Numbered from the stretch's first letter, positions 15,718 through 25,090 are shown. The stretch is DNA of 42,608 bases from Verrucomicrobiota bacterium (GCA_013285985.1 JABDGR010000006.1:1-42608); one strand, 5' to 3'. Notes: generated by a model from the letters alone, not told the origin. Made by a program: numbers and translations.

Positions 15718-17058
15718 ATGAAACGTCGCACGTTCATTCAGAACACTTTTATCACCGTCGCCGGAGCTTCCCTCCCCAGCCGCATTCTGACCGCCGCTGA
15801 TGCCGCTGCTTCCACGGCTGTCACTCCAGCTCTTCCCACCGCTACCAGCCCCGTGACTCCGACTGCGCTCGAACTCGCCACCAAGTTCCTCTATCAAATC
15901 GGCCGGCGCAACGTTGCCATCCACGACCCGTCCACTATCGTCAAGTGCAAGGACGAATACTGGGTATTCTATACCGGCAACCGCGTCCCGTGCTATCGCT
16001 CCAAAGACCTCGTCAACTGGACGCCCGGCCCGCCCGCTTTGCCCGGCCCGGCGACGTGGTTTACCGATGCCGTGCCTGGGTTTTTCGGCACGAATTGCTG
16101 GGCGCCGGATTGCATGAAGGTCGGCGACCGCTACTTCCTTTACTACGCCATTTCCGCCTTTGGCAAAAACACTTCGGCCATCGGCCTGGCCACCAACCCC
16201 ACGCTCGACCCGGCCGACCCGGACTATCTCTGGACCGACCAGGGCATGGTCATCAAATCCGTCAAAGAGGATAATTTTAACACCATCGACCCCGCCATCG
16301 TGCTCGATTTAGACGGCAAACTCTGGCTGTCGTTTGGCTCGTTCTGGACCGGCATCAAACTCATCGCGCTCGATAAAAAAACGGGCCAGCGCATTCCCGA
16401 CAGCCCGCTGTATTCCATCGCGGCCAATCCCGGCCACGCCACCGCGACCACCGAAGGCCGCCTCGAAGAACCGATCAACAAATCCCAAATCGAAGCTTCG
16501 TACATCTACCCGCACGACAAATATTACTACCTCTTTGTGGATTGGGGCCTGTGCTGCCACGGACTCTCGAGCACTTACAACATCCGCGTGGGCCGCAGCG
16601 AAAAAATCACCGGCCCGTATCTCGACAAGGACGGCAAAGACCTGCTGCACGACGGCGGCACGCTTTTTCTGGGCGATGAAGGCCCGATGATGGACACCTC
16701 CCAATATCCGGCCCCGCGTGGCCGCGGCGGTCGCCCGCCCGCGCAAGTGCACGCTTTCATCGGCCCCGGCCACGCGGGGATTATTTCCGAAGGCGACAAG
16801 TTTTGGTTCAGCTGCCATTATTACGACGGCACCACGCCCAACGGCGCGTCCATTCTCGACGTTCGGCCGCTCACGTGGGACAAAACCGGCTGGCCGGTGG
16901 TCGGCGAGTATCCCGACCCCGCGCCCATGCCCACCGTGCCGATGCCGCAACCCTTTGGCCGCCGCGGTCGAGGGGGGAATTCTGCGCCGACCGCAGCTAC
17001 TACAACACCGGCTCCGGCGATATCGACAAATGCGGCTCCTTCGACTACGGCAAATTAA
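15718..17058 (+). CDS. Tat-exported GH43 arabinanase-like glycoside hydrolase
   Basis: 446-residue five-bladed beta-propeller enzyme of family GH43, most like endo-1,5-alpha-L-arabinanase acting on pectic arabinan. The N-terminus K-R-R-T-F-I-Q-N-T begins a twin-arginine signal ending near A-A-D-A. Catalytic landmarks: I-H-D-P-S-T-I (base Asp near residue 67), F-N-T-I-D-P-A-I-V (pKa Asp near 184), W-L-S-F-G-S-F-W-T-G, and E-A-S-Y-I-Y (acid Glu near 260), then G-P-G-H-A-G. An Arg/Gly-rich insertion P-R-G-R-G-G-R-P-P sits around residues 331-340, and the tail (412-446) is Arg/Gly then Ala/Thr/Pro-rich. Exo-arabinofuranosidase or xylosidase activity cannot be excluded. It lies 218 bp upstream of the GH28 gene. 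Confidence 0.88.
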   Translation: MKRRTFIQNTFITVAGASLPSRILTAADAAASTAVTPALPTATSPVTPTALELATKFLYQIGRRNVAIHDPSTIVKCKDEYWVFYTGNRVPCYRSKDLVNWTPGPPALPGPATWFTDAVPGFFGTNCWAPDCMKVGDRYFLYYAISAFGKNTSAIGLATNPTLDPADPDYLWTDQGMVIKSVKEDNFNTIDPAIVLDLDGKLWLSFGSFWTGIKLIALDKKTGQRIPDSPLYSIAANPGHATATTEGRLEEPINKSQIEASYIYPHDKYYYLFVDWGLCCHGLSSTYNIRVGRSEKITGPYLDKDGKDLLHDGGTLFLGDEGPMMDTSQYPAPRGRGGRPPAQVHAFIGPGHAGIISEGDKFWFSCHYYDGTTPNGASILDVRPLTWDKTGWPVVGEYPDPAPMPTVPMPQPFGRRGRGGNSAPTAATTTPAPAISTNAAPSTTAN

Positions 17059-17246
17059 GCGTCCGATGGATCGTTAATTTGTTTTAAAAATTCGAGGAGT
17101 GACTGGTTAAGGACAGTTACCCGACCAGATCGATGCAGTACAAATACAAGGGCGAGCGCTGTCATGCGCCTGAAAGTGGGGTGTTTGCGACAGACATTAA
17201 AGAATGTTAAAAAGGTGACTATTCGGAGGGAATAAGGTATAGAGAA

Positions 17247-17280
17247 TCATGGTCTTAAAAGATAGGGCTCAAGACCATGA
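17247..17280 (+). promoter_or_regulatory. Hairpin capturing the GH28 start codon
   Basis: Perfect 10-bp inverted repeat TCATGGTCTT (17247-17256) and AAGACCATGA (17271-17280) around a 14-nt loop. The right arm contains the ATG at 17277-17279 and the loop carries AGGG, the nearest Shine-Dalgarno-like sequence. In mRNA this would hide the first start codon. As DNA it could be an operator just downstream of a promoter. A second in-frame ATG at 17283 lies outside the stem. Confidence 0.5.
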
Positions 17281-20200
17281 CGATGGCAAGAATACCTCTG
17301 GTTTTCATGCTGGTTTTTGCGCTGCCGCATTTTGCGGCGGCGGCACCGATTGTTGTCGTCACTGACACGTTTGCGGATGGCGAACATGCCACCTTAAATC
17401 CACCTTCGTCGGCGCAATGGGCGGATTCGAATGGCAGCGACACCTTGTCGGATGGCGCGGTGACGTCGGGTCAAGGCTCATTTACCATAACTCCCACAAC
17501 GGGGAATTCTTCTACCATCACAGCCTATTACACCACTTCGGGCCAACCGCTGACGTTGGGCGTTGGCGACACGATGGTAGTCAAGCTTCGGTTATCGTTC
17601 ACTGGCCTCAATAGTAATACTTCAGTCGCGCAGATGCGCGGAGGCATTTTTGACTCAAACGGCAATCGCACGTCTTTTGTGAACGATTCCGGATATGGCT
17701 TTTTCTTCAGTTGGATGACTTCCGGAGGTTCGAGCAATCCATTCGCCATCAACCGGCGCACGACGCTTACCAGTACCAACCTTTTTTCTGCCAGTACGGA
17801 TTTCACACAGATTGGAAGCACCGGAGGCGGAACCTATCAGAATCTCGCCAACAGCACGGACTACACGTTTACCTACACCGTTTTTCGTCAGTCAAGCACC
17901 TCGACGGTGCTTACTAATTCACTCAGTGGCGGAAGCATTTCCGGCAATTACAGCAATTCCGCCACTGAAAGCAGTTCAACCCCAAACACCGCTTTCGATT
18001 TTCTGGCCTTTCGGTGGGCGAAAATGGCCTTTGCCACAACGATCACCGTCAAAAGCCTGGAAGTAGATTACACCCCCGCGATCCCGGTGATTTCCGCACA
18101 GCCGACATTTCCTTCCGGCGGTACGTCATTGACATTGGCCACTGGGAGCCAGACCAACATCACGATGACGGCCACGGGCAACGGAACGACCTACCAATGG
18201 TTTCTCAATGGCACGACCCAGCTGGCCGACGGCACCTTGCCCGATGGCACGGTCATCTCTGGCTCGGCCACAGCCACCCTCTCGCTCAGCAATTTGCAAA
18301 CAGGTGAAAGCGGCAATTACACAGTCGTCGTCACTAACGCCGGCGGCAATGTCACGAGCAACGCGGTCACGCTCACCGTGACCACCGGCACGCCCGATCC
18401 CCCGCCCGTCATCCAAAACCAGCCGGCCAGCGAGATTGTGGGCAGCGGTGACAACGCAACCTTTAGCGTGAATGCCACCGGCTCGAATCTTACCTACCAG
18501 TGGTATCTGAACACCACCACCGCCCTCAGTGGGCAGACCGGCACGACGCTGACCCTCACCGGCGTGCAGGCGAGCAATGTCGGCAACTATACAGTCGTCG
18601 TCACCAACGACGGCGGCAACATCACGAGCAACATTGCCACGTTGTCGGTGCTCAACCTGCCCCCGACGCAAACGGCCCTGGCCGGGACCAACACCTATTT
18701 TGTCGTGCAAGCTGCCGGCACGGGGCTGAGTTATGTCTGGATGAAGGGGAACCAAGTCGTTGGCACTAACTCGAACATCCTCCAACTCAGCAACGTCCAG
18801 GCCTCGGACGCGGGAAGTTACACTATCACCGTCACCGATTCGTTCAACGCAACTGCCACCAGCAACGCCGCGGTGCTCACGGTGCAGCAGCCTGCCGCCA
18901 CGCTGCCGCCGCAGCCAGTCATCCCGCAAACCATTTTTAACGTGACCACCTTTGGCGCAAAGGGCGACGGGACATCGGACAACGCCAGCGCCATCCAAAG
19001 CGCCATTGCCGCCGCCAATAGCGCCGGCGGAGGCATCGTGGAAATCCCCGCGGCCACCCAGCCGTATATGTGCGGCCCCATCACTATCGGGAGCAATACC
19101 AACCTCCAGGTTGACTACGGCGCGACGTTGCAGGCTTTGCCTTTTGGGACATATCCGGACAGCAGCAACAATCCCTCGAATTTGGTCTTGGTCAGCTCGA
19201 GCTCCACCAATGTTGAAATCAGCGGCCAGGGTACCATTGACGGCAACGGCGCGGCGTGGTGGGCGGCCTTCAATAGCAATGGCAGCCTCAACCGTCCGCG
19301 TCTCATTGAAATTAACAGTAACACCAACAAACTGCTGATTACGGGCGTGAACCTGACCAACCCAGCGATGTTCCATATCGCCTTTAGCAACACCAGTAAC
19401 GTCACGCTTTACGGCATTACCATCAACACTTCCTCGACGTCGCCCAACACGGACGGCATCGACCCCGCCGGCAGCCACTACCTTATTCAAGGCTGCAATA
19501 TCTCCACCGGTGACGACAACATCGCGGTCAAGCCGCAGAGCACGCTTTGCACCGACCTCACCATCGCCAACTGCACCTTCGGCACCGGCCACGGGCTTTC
19601 CATCGGCGGGCAGACCAATACCGGCCTCGACGGCATGACCGTGATGAATTGCACCTTTAACGGCACGCTAGTTGGAATCAAAATGAAGGCGGACGCCACC
19701 CAGGGTGGCCCGGTGGCAAATGTCACGTATTCGAACCTGACGATGACGAACGTGCCCAGCCCGATTGTGTTTTACAGTTACTATAACCAGAACGGCACAC
19801 CGGGTTCTACCGGCGTCTCGAATGCGGTCACGACGACCACGGCCAGCAATGACAACAGCAACCCGCCGAATTCACTGAGCTCCTCGACCCTGCCCTCGTG
19901 GAAGAATATCACCATCAGCAACCTCACGGCGACTAACGCGAGCGCCTACAGCATCATCTGGGGCTTGCCGCTGGCCAACAATCTTATCTCGAATATCACG
20001 CTCAACAACGTCGTCATCTCTGGTGGCGCGGGCTTTAAAATTTATGACGCCAGCAATGTCCAGATCACCGGCAACACCAGCGTCGGCAGCTACACGACGT
20101 ACAACTCCCTCTCTATCAGCAGCCAGCCGCAAAGCCTGACCGCCAACGCCGGCGCCAACACCACTTTCACCGCCAGCACCATCGGCGCCAGCGGCGTAAA

Positions 20201-20858
20201 TAACACCGCCCCAACCTATCGCTGGAATTTAAATGGCACTTCGCTCAATGACGGGACACTGCCCGATGGCACGGTTGTCTCGGGCTCAGCCACCACCACG
20301 CTTCAGCTTAGCAACATCCAGGTCGCGGAAGCAGGTTCCTACACGATGACGGCTTCCAACTCCCTCGACGGATACAATACGGGCAACAACACACTCGTGC
20401 CCGGCAATCTCACCGTTTCAGCCACGACCAGCGCCGCGACGCTCACCGTCATTCCGCCGTATGCTGTTTGGGCAAACAGCTTCGGCCTCAATATCGCCAC
20501 CACCGGCGCGCAGAGTGCCAACCCCTCCGGCGACGGTATTCCGAACCTCATTAAATATGCCCTTGGAGGCAACCCACTCTTCGCCGACCGAATCATCCTG
20601 CCCACGACGACTTTCACGACTATCAACAACACCCTCGCGCTTGTTTTCCAATTCAACCGCAACACCGCAGCCGCAACCGCCTTGACTTCCGAGACCGTCG
20701 AATCCTCACCCGACATGCTCAATTGGACGACGGCCGTGGATGGGCAAAGCGGCGTGAGCATTACGATTACGCCGGTGGACTCGAGCACCCAGCAAGTGAC
20801 CGTGACGATCCCGTTCGTCGGCAACATTATATTCGCCCGTCTGCGGGTCACGCCCTAG
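17277..20858 (+). CDS. Multidomain exported GH28 polygalacturonase with Ig-like modules
   Basis: 1193 residues. A signal peptide (1-22, ending F-A-A-A-A) is followed by a beta-rich domain (25-265) and three Ig-like modules (about 270-370, 378-455, 461-540). The catalytic GH28 beta-helix spans about 555-940, then a fourth Ig module (945-1060) and a C-terminal module containing D-G-I-P-N-L-I-K-Y-A-L-G-G-N-P (about 1085), typical of large Verrucomicrobiota exoproteins. GH28 signatures are present: N-T-D-G-I-D (725-730), G-D-D-N-I-A-V-K (746-753), G-H-G-L-S-I-G-G (770-777) and G-I-K-M-K, the usual R-I-K-T reading M-K. It should hydrolyse polygalacturonan or rhamnogalacturonan outside the cell. 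ATG 17277 is used here; ATG 17283 is equally possible because of the hairpin. Its neighbours are all pectin-related. Confidence 0.88.
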   Translation: MTMARIPLVFMLVFALPHFAAAAPIVVVTDTFADGEHATLNPPSSAQWADSNGSDTLSDGAVTSGQGSFTITPTTGNSSTITAYYTTSGQPLTLGVGDTMVVKLRLSFTGLNSNTSVAQMRGGIFDSNGNRTSFVNDSGYGFFFSWMTSGGSSNPFAINRRTTLTSTNLFSASTDFTQIGSTGGGTYQNLANSTDYTFTYTVFRQSSTSTVLTNSLSGGSISGNYSNSATESSSTPNTAFDFLAFRWAKMAFATTITVKSLEVDYTPAIPVISAQPTFPSGGTSLTLATGSQTNITMTATGNGTTYQWFLNGTTQLADGTLPDGTVISGSATATLSLSNLQTGESGNYTVVVTNAGGNVTSNAVTLTVTTGTPDPPPVIQNQPASEIVGSGDNATFSVNATGSNLTYQWYLNTTTALSGQTGTTLTLTGVQASNVGNYTVVVTNDGGNITSNIATLSVLNLPPTQTALAGTNTYFVVQAAGTGLSYVWMKGNQVVGTNSNILQLSNVQASDAGSYTITVTDSFNATATSNAAVLTVQQPAATLPPQPVIPQTIFNVTTFGAKGDGTSDNASAIQSAIAAANSAGGGIVEIPAATQPYMCGPITIGSNTNLQVDYGATLQALPFGTYPDSSNNPSNLVLVSSSSTNVEISGQGTIDGNGAAWWAAFNSNGSLNRPRLIEINSNTNKLLITGVNLTNPAMFHIAFSNTSNVTLYGITINTSSTSPNTDGIDPAGSHYLIQGCNISTGDDNIAVKPQSTLCTDLTIANCTFGTGHGLSIGGQTNTGLDGMTVMNCTFNGTLVGIKMKADATQGGPVANVTYSNLTMTNVPSPIVFYSYYNQNGTPGSTGVSNAVTTTTASNDNSNPPNSLSSSTLPSWKNITISNLTATNASAYSIIWGLPLANNLISNITLNNVVISGGAGFKIYDASNVQITGNTSVGSYTTYNSLSISSQPQSLTANAGANTTFTASTIGASGVNNTAPTYRWNLNGTSLNDGTLPDGTVVSGSATTTLQLSNIQVAEAGSYTMTASNSLDGYNTGNNTLVPGNLTVSATTSAATLTVIPPYAVWANSFGLNIATTGAQSANPSGDGIPNLIKYALGGNPLFADRIILPTTTFTTINNTLALVFQFNRNTAAATALTSETVESSPDMLNWTTAVDGQSGVSITITPVDSSTQQVTVTIPFVGNIIFARLRVTP

Positions 20859-20978
20859 TTGCGGTAAAAATTGCCGCCCCGGATTTCAATTGGCAACACC
20901 GGGAAAAAATTGACTGGGGGCAGGTTCTTCCTCTGTATGAAGGTACCCCGTGTCCGCATACCCACCCCGCCCCAACTC

Positions 20979-20983
20979 AGGAG
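20979..20983 (+). promoter_or_regulatory. Shine-Dalgarno AGGAG deciding the lipoprotein start
   Basis: AGGAG ends 8 nt before the ATG at 20992, one of the few good ribosome-binding sites in this window. It supports that ATG over the GTG at 20950. Confidence 0.75.
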
Positions 20984-20991
20984 TCAGTATT

Positions 20992-22872
20992 ATGAAAATT
21001 ATTCGCGCCGTGTTCGTTCCTTCAATTTGTCTGGCCGCGCTCTTGGCGGCGTGCACCAGCGTCGATACCGGAGGTGAAAAAGCACCAGCCAAACCCAGGC
21101 CGGATGCCACGACCATCACGCTGGACACGCCCATGGCCGCGCCCGAATGGGCCACCATGGAGCGCCAGTTTATTAGCGAAATGTCGGCGTTGTGCATGGA
21201 GTTTTACCACAAGTTTTATGACGACCAGGGCAACCTGCAGGCGGTGCTGCGCTGGGGCGCGGACGACGGCCCGGACGACGCCTTTGAAAACTTCACCGGG
21301 TGGCCGGAGTTGCACGCCATGGGCGGGCCGGACGAACTCTTGCACACCTACCTCAAGTCCAACGACGCGATGATCGTACAGTATACCAACGCCAGGACCA
21401 CGGTGGCGCCGGTGCCGAGTGGCGGCATGTTCTACAAGGAGTTCGAGTGCCAGGTGGATGGGATGCACCTTGGAGAATGGTCGAAAATACACAATCGCGA
21501 GGGCCTCTCGGTGCCGACCGACCCGAAACTGATTGAGCGCGCCCGGCGCTACGCGGGCTTTTACATGGACGAAGACCCCGAAGCGAAAAACTACGATCCG
21601 AAGCTCAAGATCATCCGCTCCGTGCTCAATGGCAGCCGCGGCCCGATGCTGCGCAAGGCCAATCCGGTGGACTGGGTCGGCGACCCCGTAGACATTTCCA
21701 AATTCCCCGCCGTGCACGGCGAAGCAAATTACGATGACATGCTCGCGCACTACAAGGAATACGGCGATGTCGCGGGCGACTCGTTCCTCAACCTCTGCGT
21801 CACCAACATCGTCACCACCGCGTATATGCTCACCCACGACGAGAAATACAAAAAGTGGGTGCTGGATTATATGGACGCCTGGCTCGACCGTATGAAACAA
21901 AATAACTGGGTCATCGCCAGCTATGTCGCGCTTGATGGAAAAATCGGCGGGCCCGAGGGCAAATGGTGGAACAACGCCTACGGCTGGGGCTTCAGCCCGA
22001 TCAGCACGGCGCAGGGATCGAGTTATGGCCGGCCGGCCGACCGCAACCGCATCCCACGCGCGCTGGTTGGGTTCATCAACGCTTTGTGGCTCTCCCGGGG
22101 AGATCAAAAATATGTGGATGCCTGGCGCAACCAGATCAACTCCGTCAATTCCAACGCCGTCACCCTCAACGGAGTCACCCAATATCCGACCATGTATGGC
22201 GCGAATGGCTGGTACAGTTTCAGGCCGCAGCCGTGGAGCGTGGGCGCGCTGGAAGTCTGGTATTGGTCGATGAAGCCCGAAGATTTGGCCCGCGTCTCCC
22301 AAAACGACTGGGTCGCCTACCTGCAGGGGCAATATCCGGAATATCCGCTGGACGCACTGCGACGCGATTACCAAACCATGCAACGTCATGCACAAAATTT
22401 TCGCGCCGACCAAACGACCCCACAGACGCGCCTGGCGGACAACCAACTCGACAACGATCCGGCGAATGGCCCCATCGATGCGTTGATGCAATTGATGATG
22501 GGTTGCGTGCCCCGGCCCGACGGCGGGCGCGATGGCGGGCTAATCAATGCGCGGCTGCGTTACTTCAACCCCACCCTCAAACGGGCCGGCCTGCCGGAAG
22601 ATGTGGGGGCACTGGTTTCCGGGCTGACGGACACCACCACCACGGTGACCTTCGCCAATCTGAATAAAGCCCAGCCACGGACATTCGTGGTGCAAGGCGG
22701 GGCTTATGCAGAGCACTGGATTGAGTCGGTGACGTGGAATGGGAAAACCGTGCCGGTGAACTCAACGAGCTTCACCGTCACCCTCGCGCCGGGCGCGGGC
22801 GACACCCTGACCCTCAAGATGAAACGCTACGCGGGAGACCCGACAGAGCTTTTCCCGTGGGATCAGAAATGA
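20992..22872 (+). CDS. Unrecognised exported lipoprotein of the pectin locus
   Basis: 626 residues from the ATG at 20992, which has a good Shine-Dalgarno and gives a lipoprotein signal V-P-S-I-C-L-A-A-L-L-A-A-C-T-S with lipid Cys near residue 21. I do not recognise the family. Residues 45-500 are mainly helical with many aromatic and acidic residues (W-P-E-L-H-A-M-G-G-P-D-E-L, Y-M-D-A-W-L-D-R-M, G-K-W-W-N-N-A-Y-G-W-G-F), resembling the alpha/alpha-barrel folds of polysaccharide lyases and several glycoside hydrolases. The last 100 residues are beta-rich and look like a C-terminal sandwich domain. Placed between GH28 and rhamnogalacturonan acetylesterase genes, it is probably a carbohydrate-active enzyme on pectin side chains, which is inference. 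It converges with the esterase gene with 23 bp between stops. Confidence 0.7.
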   Translation: MKIIRAVFVPSICLAALLAACTSVDTGGEKAPAKPRPDATTITLDTPMAAPEWATMERQFISEMSALCMEFYHKFYDDQGNLQAVLRWGADDGPDDAFENFTGWPELHAMGGPDELLHTYLKSNDAMIVQYTNARTTVAPVPSGGMFYKEFECQVDGMHLGEWSKIHNREGLSVPTDPKLIERARRYAGFYMDEDPEAKNYDPKLKIIRSVLNGSRGPMLRKANPVDWVGDPVDISKFPAVHGEANYDDMLAHYKEYGDVAGDSFLNLCVTNIVTTAYMLTHDEKYKKWVLDYMDAWLDRMKQNNWVIASYVALDGKIGGPEGKWWNNAYGWGFSPISTAQGSSYGRPADRNRIPRALVGFINALWLSRGDQKYVDAWRNQINSVNSNAVTLNGVTQYPTMYGANGWYSFRPQPWSVGALEVWYWSMKPEDLARVSQNDWVAYLQGQYPEYPLDALRRDYQTMQRHAQNFRADQTTPQTRLADNQLDNDPANGPIDALMQLMMGCVPRPDGGRDGGLINARLRYFNPTLKRAGLPEDVGALVSGLTDTTTTVTFANLNKAQPRTFVVQGGAYAEHWIESVTWNGKTVPVNSTSFTVTLAPGAGDTLTLKMKRYAGDPTELFPWDQK

Positions 22873-22895
22873 GATTTGGCGGCGCGAAAAACAAC

Positions 22896-23813
22896 CTACG
22901 GTTTCGCGGGTGCGGCGGAGGCTGAGGCCGCCGCGGGCGCATCCGGGAGAAGGTCTTGGGCAAGCGGCATATCCTTCAATTGCCTGAGGCCTTCAATGAC
23001 CGAATGGGCATTAAGTATGGCGCCGGCTTTGGTCGGGTGCTGGGTGTCGGCGAAATAATCGTAAGTGACGTCCTGGCCGAGCGCATCGTATTTGTTGGCG
23101 GTGATGGTGTTCAAATCAAGGAAGGGCGCGCCACTGGCCTTGGCCGCATCGGCGGCCCACTGCGCGTAACCGTCGAAGCCGCGCTTCACTTTGCCATCGA
23201 CCCATTGGTTGCGGGGGACGGGCGAGCAAACAATCAAGGTCACGCCCTTGGCCTTGGCATCATTAACGTATTGGCGCAAATACCAGCCGTAGGTGTGAAC
23301 GGTTTCCTTGGTGCCCGGCTTCACCGGTGAATCGATTTCCTTGGCATTGTCGCCGCTGCCCTGGACAGTGGTGCGGTCGGGATAATTCGCCGAGTTGGCG
23401 GCGTCGTTATGGCCGAACATCATGATGGCGTAGTCGCCGGGCTGCATCCGCGCCAACACCTTGGCCCAGAGGCCTTCTTCGATGTAGCCGCGGCTGCTGC
23501 GGCCGCCCGCGCCTTCATTATAGACATGGATTTTTTTTGCGTCAAAAAGGGGAATGATTTCATAGCCCATGCCGTACGGGCCGAAGTTGCCGGGCGGCGT
23601 GCCGGTCTTCATGATGGAATCGCCGACGAGAAAAAGCGCCGGGTGCAGCGTTTCGGGAATTGCCGCAGCAGTTGAGGTGGCTGACGATGCGGCGGGCGCG
23701 GGAGTGGTGGCACTCGACGCGCTGGCCGCAGGGGCCGCGGCCTGGAGAGAGCCGTGGCCCAGAAAGAGAAGCGCACTTAAGAATGCGGCCGGGGTATTGA
23801 AGACATTTTTCAT
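22896..23813 (-). CDS. Rhamnogalacturonan acetylesterase-like SGNH hydrolase
   Basis: 305-residue secreted esterase that should remove acetyl groups from rhamnogalacturonan I. From the preferred ATG at 23813 there is a signal peptide (1-25, L-L-F-L-G-H-G-S-L-Q-A), then an Ala/Ser/Thr/Pro linker (26-52). SGNH residues: G-D-S-I (Ser66), E-G-A-G-G-R-S-S-R (Gly in block II), G-H-N-D (Asn136) and D-T-Q-H-P (Asp256, His259). The ATG at 23843 would add ten residues and is less signal-like. The tail D-A-P-A-A-A-S-A-S-A-A-P-A-K-P is low complexity. It is 68 bp downstream of the epimerase gene on the same strand and probably co-transcribed with it. Confidence 0.9.
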   Translation of the reverse strand: MKNVFNTPAAFLSALLFLGHGSLQAAAPAASASSATTPAPAASSATSTAAAIPETLHPALFLVGDSIMKTGTPPGNFGPYGMGYEIIPLFDAKKIHVYNEGAGGRSSRGYIEEGLWAKVLARMQPGDYAIMMFGHNDAANSANYPDRTTVQGSGDNAKEIDSPVKPGTKETVHTYGWYLRQYVNDAKAKGVTLIVCSPVPRNQWVDGKVKRGFDGYAQWAADAAKASGAPFLDLNTITANKYDALGQDVTYDYFADTQHPTKAGAILNAHSVIEGLRQLKDMPLAQDLLPDAPAAASASAAPAKP

Positions 23814-23881
23814 GGTTGGGGGATTGGGGAATAGTGCGGGCATTCTGCAAAAAGCGCCGGCCGAGGCAATGGCGGAATGAA

Positions 23882-25090
23882 TTACTTCGCGGAGGCGGGT
23901 GGCGCTTTGTCCGAGCTCGCCGTGAAGCGATATTCCGTTTTGCTCGTGAACGTCTCACCTGGGCGGAGGATAATAGAGGGGAAATTGTCGTGGTGGACGG
24001 CGTCGGGAAAATGCTGAGTTTCAAGGACGATGAAGCCGGCACCGCGACCACCCCGGCCCGGGCGGCCAGCCGATGCATTCGCGCCCAACTGGCTCGTGTA
24101 AAGCTGCAGCCCCGGCTGGTTGGTCCATACTTCCATGACACGGCCGGTGGTCGGCTCAGTGACGCGCGCGGCAAAAGTCAGCGACTGGCCGGCATCCTTT
24201 TCGCGGTTCAAAACAAAACTGTGGTCGTAATGGCGACCCGGAAGGTCCGCGGCGCGCGCGCCGAGGGCGGCGGGCTGCGTGAAATCCAACGGGGTGTCTT
24301 TCACGCTCACGATTTCGCCAGTGGGGATAAGAGTCGCGTCGGCGACGGTGTAGCGATCGGCGTTGATCAGGAGTTCGTAGGCATTACTGTCGCCCGTGCC
24401 GCCGGCGAGGTTAAAGAAAGCGTGGTTGGTCAGATTGACGGGTGTGGGTTGGTCCGTCGTGGCGGAATATTCCAGGCGCAGGATGTTTTGGTCGGTCAGG
24501 GTGTAGGTGACGCTGGTTGTGAGAGTGCCGGGGTAGCCTTCCTCGCCGTCTTTGCTGACGTAAGTAAGTTTCACAGCCTGGCCGGCGTCCTTGGCCAGCG
24601 TGGGAATTTCGGCTTTCCAGATGACTTTGCTGAAGCCGATTCTTCCCCCGTGGAGGGTATTGACGCCATCGTTGGCGTTCAGGGTGTAATCGTGCCCATC
24701 GAGGGTGAAGCGCGCACCGGCGATGCGGTTGGCGACCCGGCCCATGACGGAGGCCGACAGCGGAAAACGCAGATAATTTGCGAGCGAATCCGTGGACAGG
24801 ACTACGTTGGCAAGTTTCCCGGCGCGGTCGGGCATGTCCAGCCCGACGATGGTCGCGCCGTAGGTGATGATTTTGGCGACGGCGCCGTTTTTGTTCGTCA
24901 GCGTGTAAAGCTCGACGTCCGTGCCATCGGGCAGCTGGCCGAAAACGGATTTTTGGGTTCCAGCGACGATGGCGGGCTTGGGTGTTTCAGCGGCTGTAGT
25001 TGCCGCAGGCTCCGCGGCGGGCGCGTTCAGGAGAAACAGGCCACTCGCAGCGAAGAAACAAAATATTTTAGCGCAAAGGCGAGCAGGCAT
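23882..25090 (-). CDS. galM: Exported aldose 1-epimerase (galactose mutarotase)
   Basis: 402-residue mutarotase interconverting alpha and beta anomers of galactose-like sugars. A signal peptide (about 1-25, F-F-A-A-S-G-L-F-L-L-N-A-P-A-A) and Ala/Thr linker place it in the periplasm, unlike cytosolic GalM. Family residues: G-R-V-A-N-R-I-A-G-A-R-F, N-L-T-N-H-A-F-F-N-L (catalytic His), H-Y-D-H-S-F (Asp), and the base Glu in V-L-E-T-Q-H-F-P-D-A. The loop before that Glu is Arg/Gly-rich (R-P-G-R-G-G-R-G-A-G). Periplasmic placement next to the acetylesterase suggests it handles sugars from pectin side chains before uptake. Four 10-bp repeats lie 115-154 bp upstream. Confidence 0.92.
   Translation of the reverse strand: MPARLCAKIFCFFAASGLFLLNAPAAEPAATTAAETPKPAIVAGTQKSVFGQLPDGTDVELYTLTNKNGAVAKIITYGATIVGLDMPDRAGKLANVVLSTDSLANYLRFPLSASVMGRVANRIAGARFTLDGHDYTLNANDGVNTLHGGRIGFSKVIWKAEIPTLAKDAGQAVKLTYVSKDGEEGYPGTLTTSVTYTLTDQNILRLEYSATTDQPTPVNLTNHAFFNLAGGTGDSNAYELLINADRYTVADATLIPTGEIVSVKDTPLDFTQPAALGARAADLPGRHYDHSFVLNREKDAGQSLTFAARVTEPTTGRVMEVWTNQPGLQLYTSQLGANASAGRPGRGGRGAGFIVLETQHFPDAVHHDNFPSIILRPGETFTSKTEYRFTASSDKAPPASAK

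Noticed and set aside
16803-17087. Alternative frame at the end of GH43 giving a less repetitive C-terminus, suggesting a frameshift
   Set aside because: The GH43 frame ends in an Ala/Thr/Pro tail like those of other exported proteins here, and the alternative shows no GH43 continuation.
18126-19592. 488-codon minus-strand frame opposite the GH28 gene
   Set aside because: The plus strand carries clear Ig and GH28 motifs; the antisense protein is Arg/Gly/Val-rich without recognisable features.
20950-20991. Upstream GTG start for the lipoprotein of the pectin locus
   Set aside because: It would bury the lipoprotein signal, while AGGAG is well spaced from the ATG at 20992.
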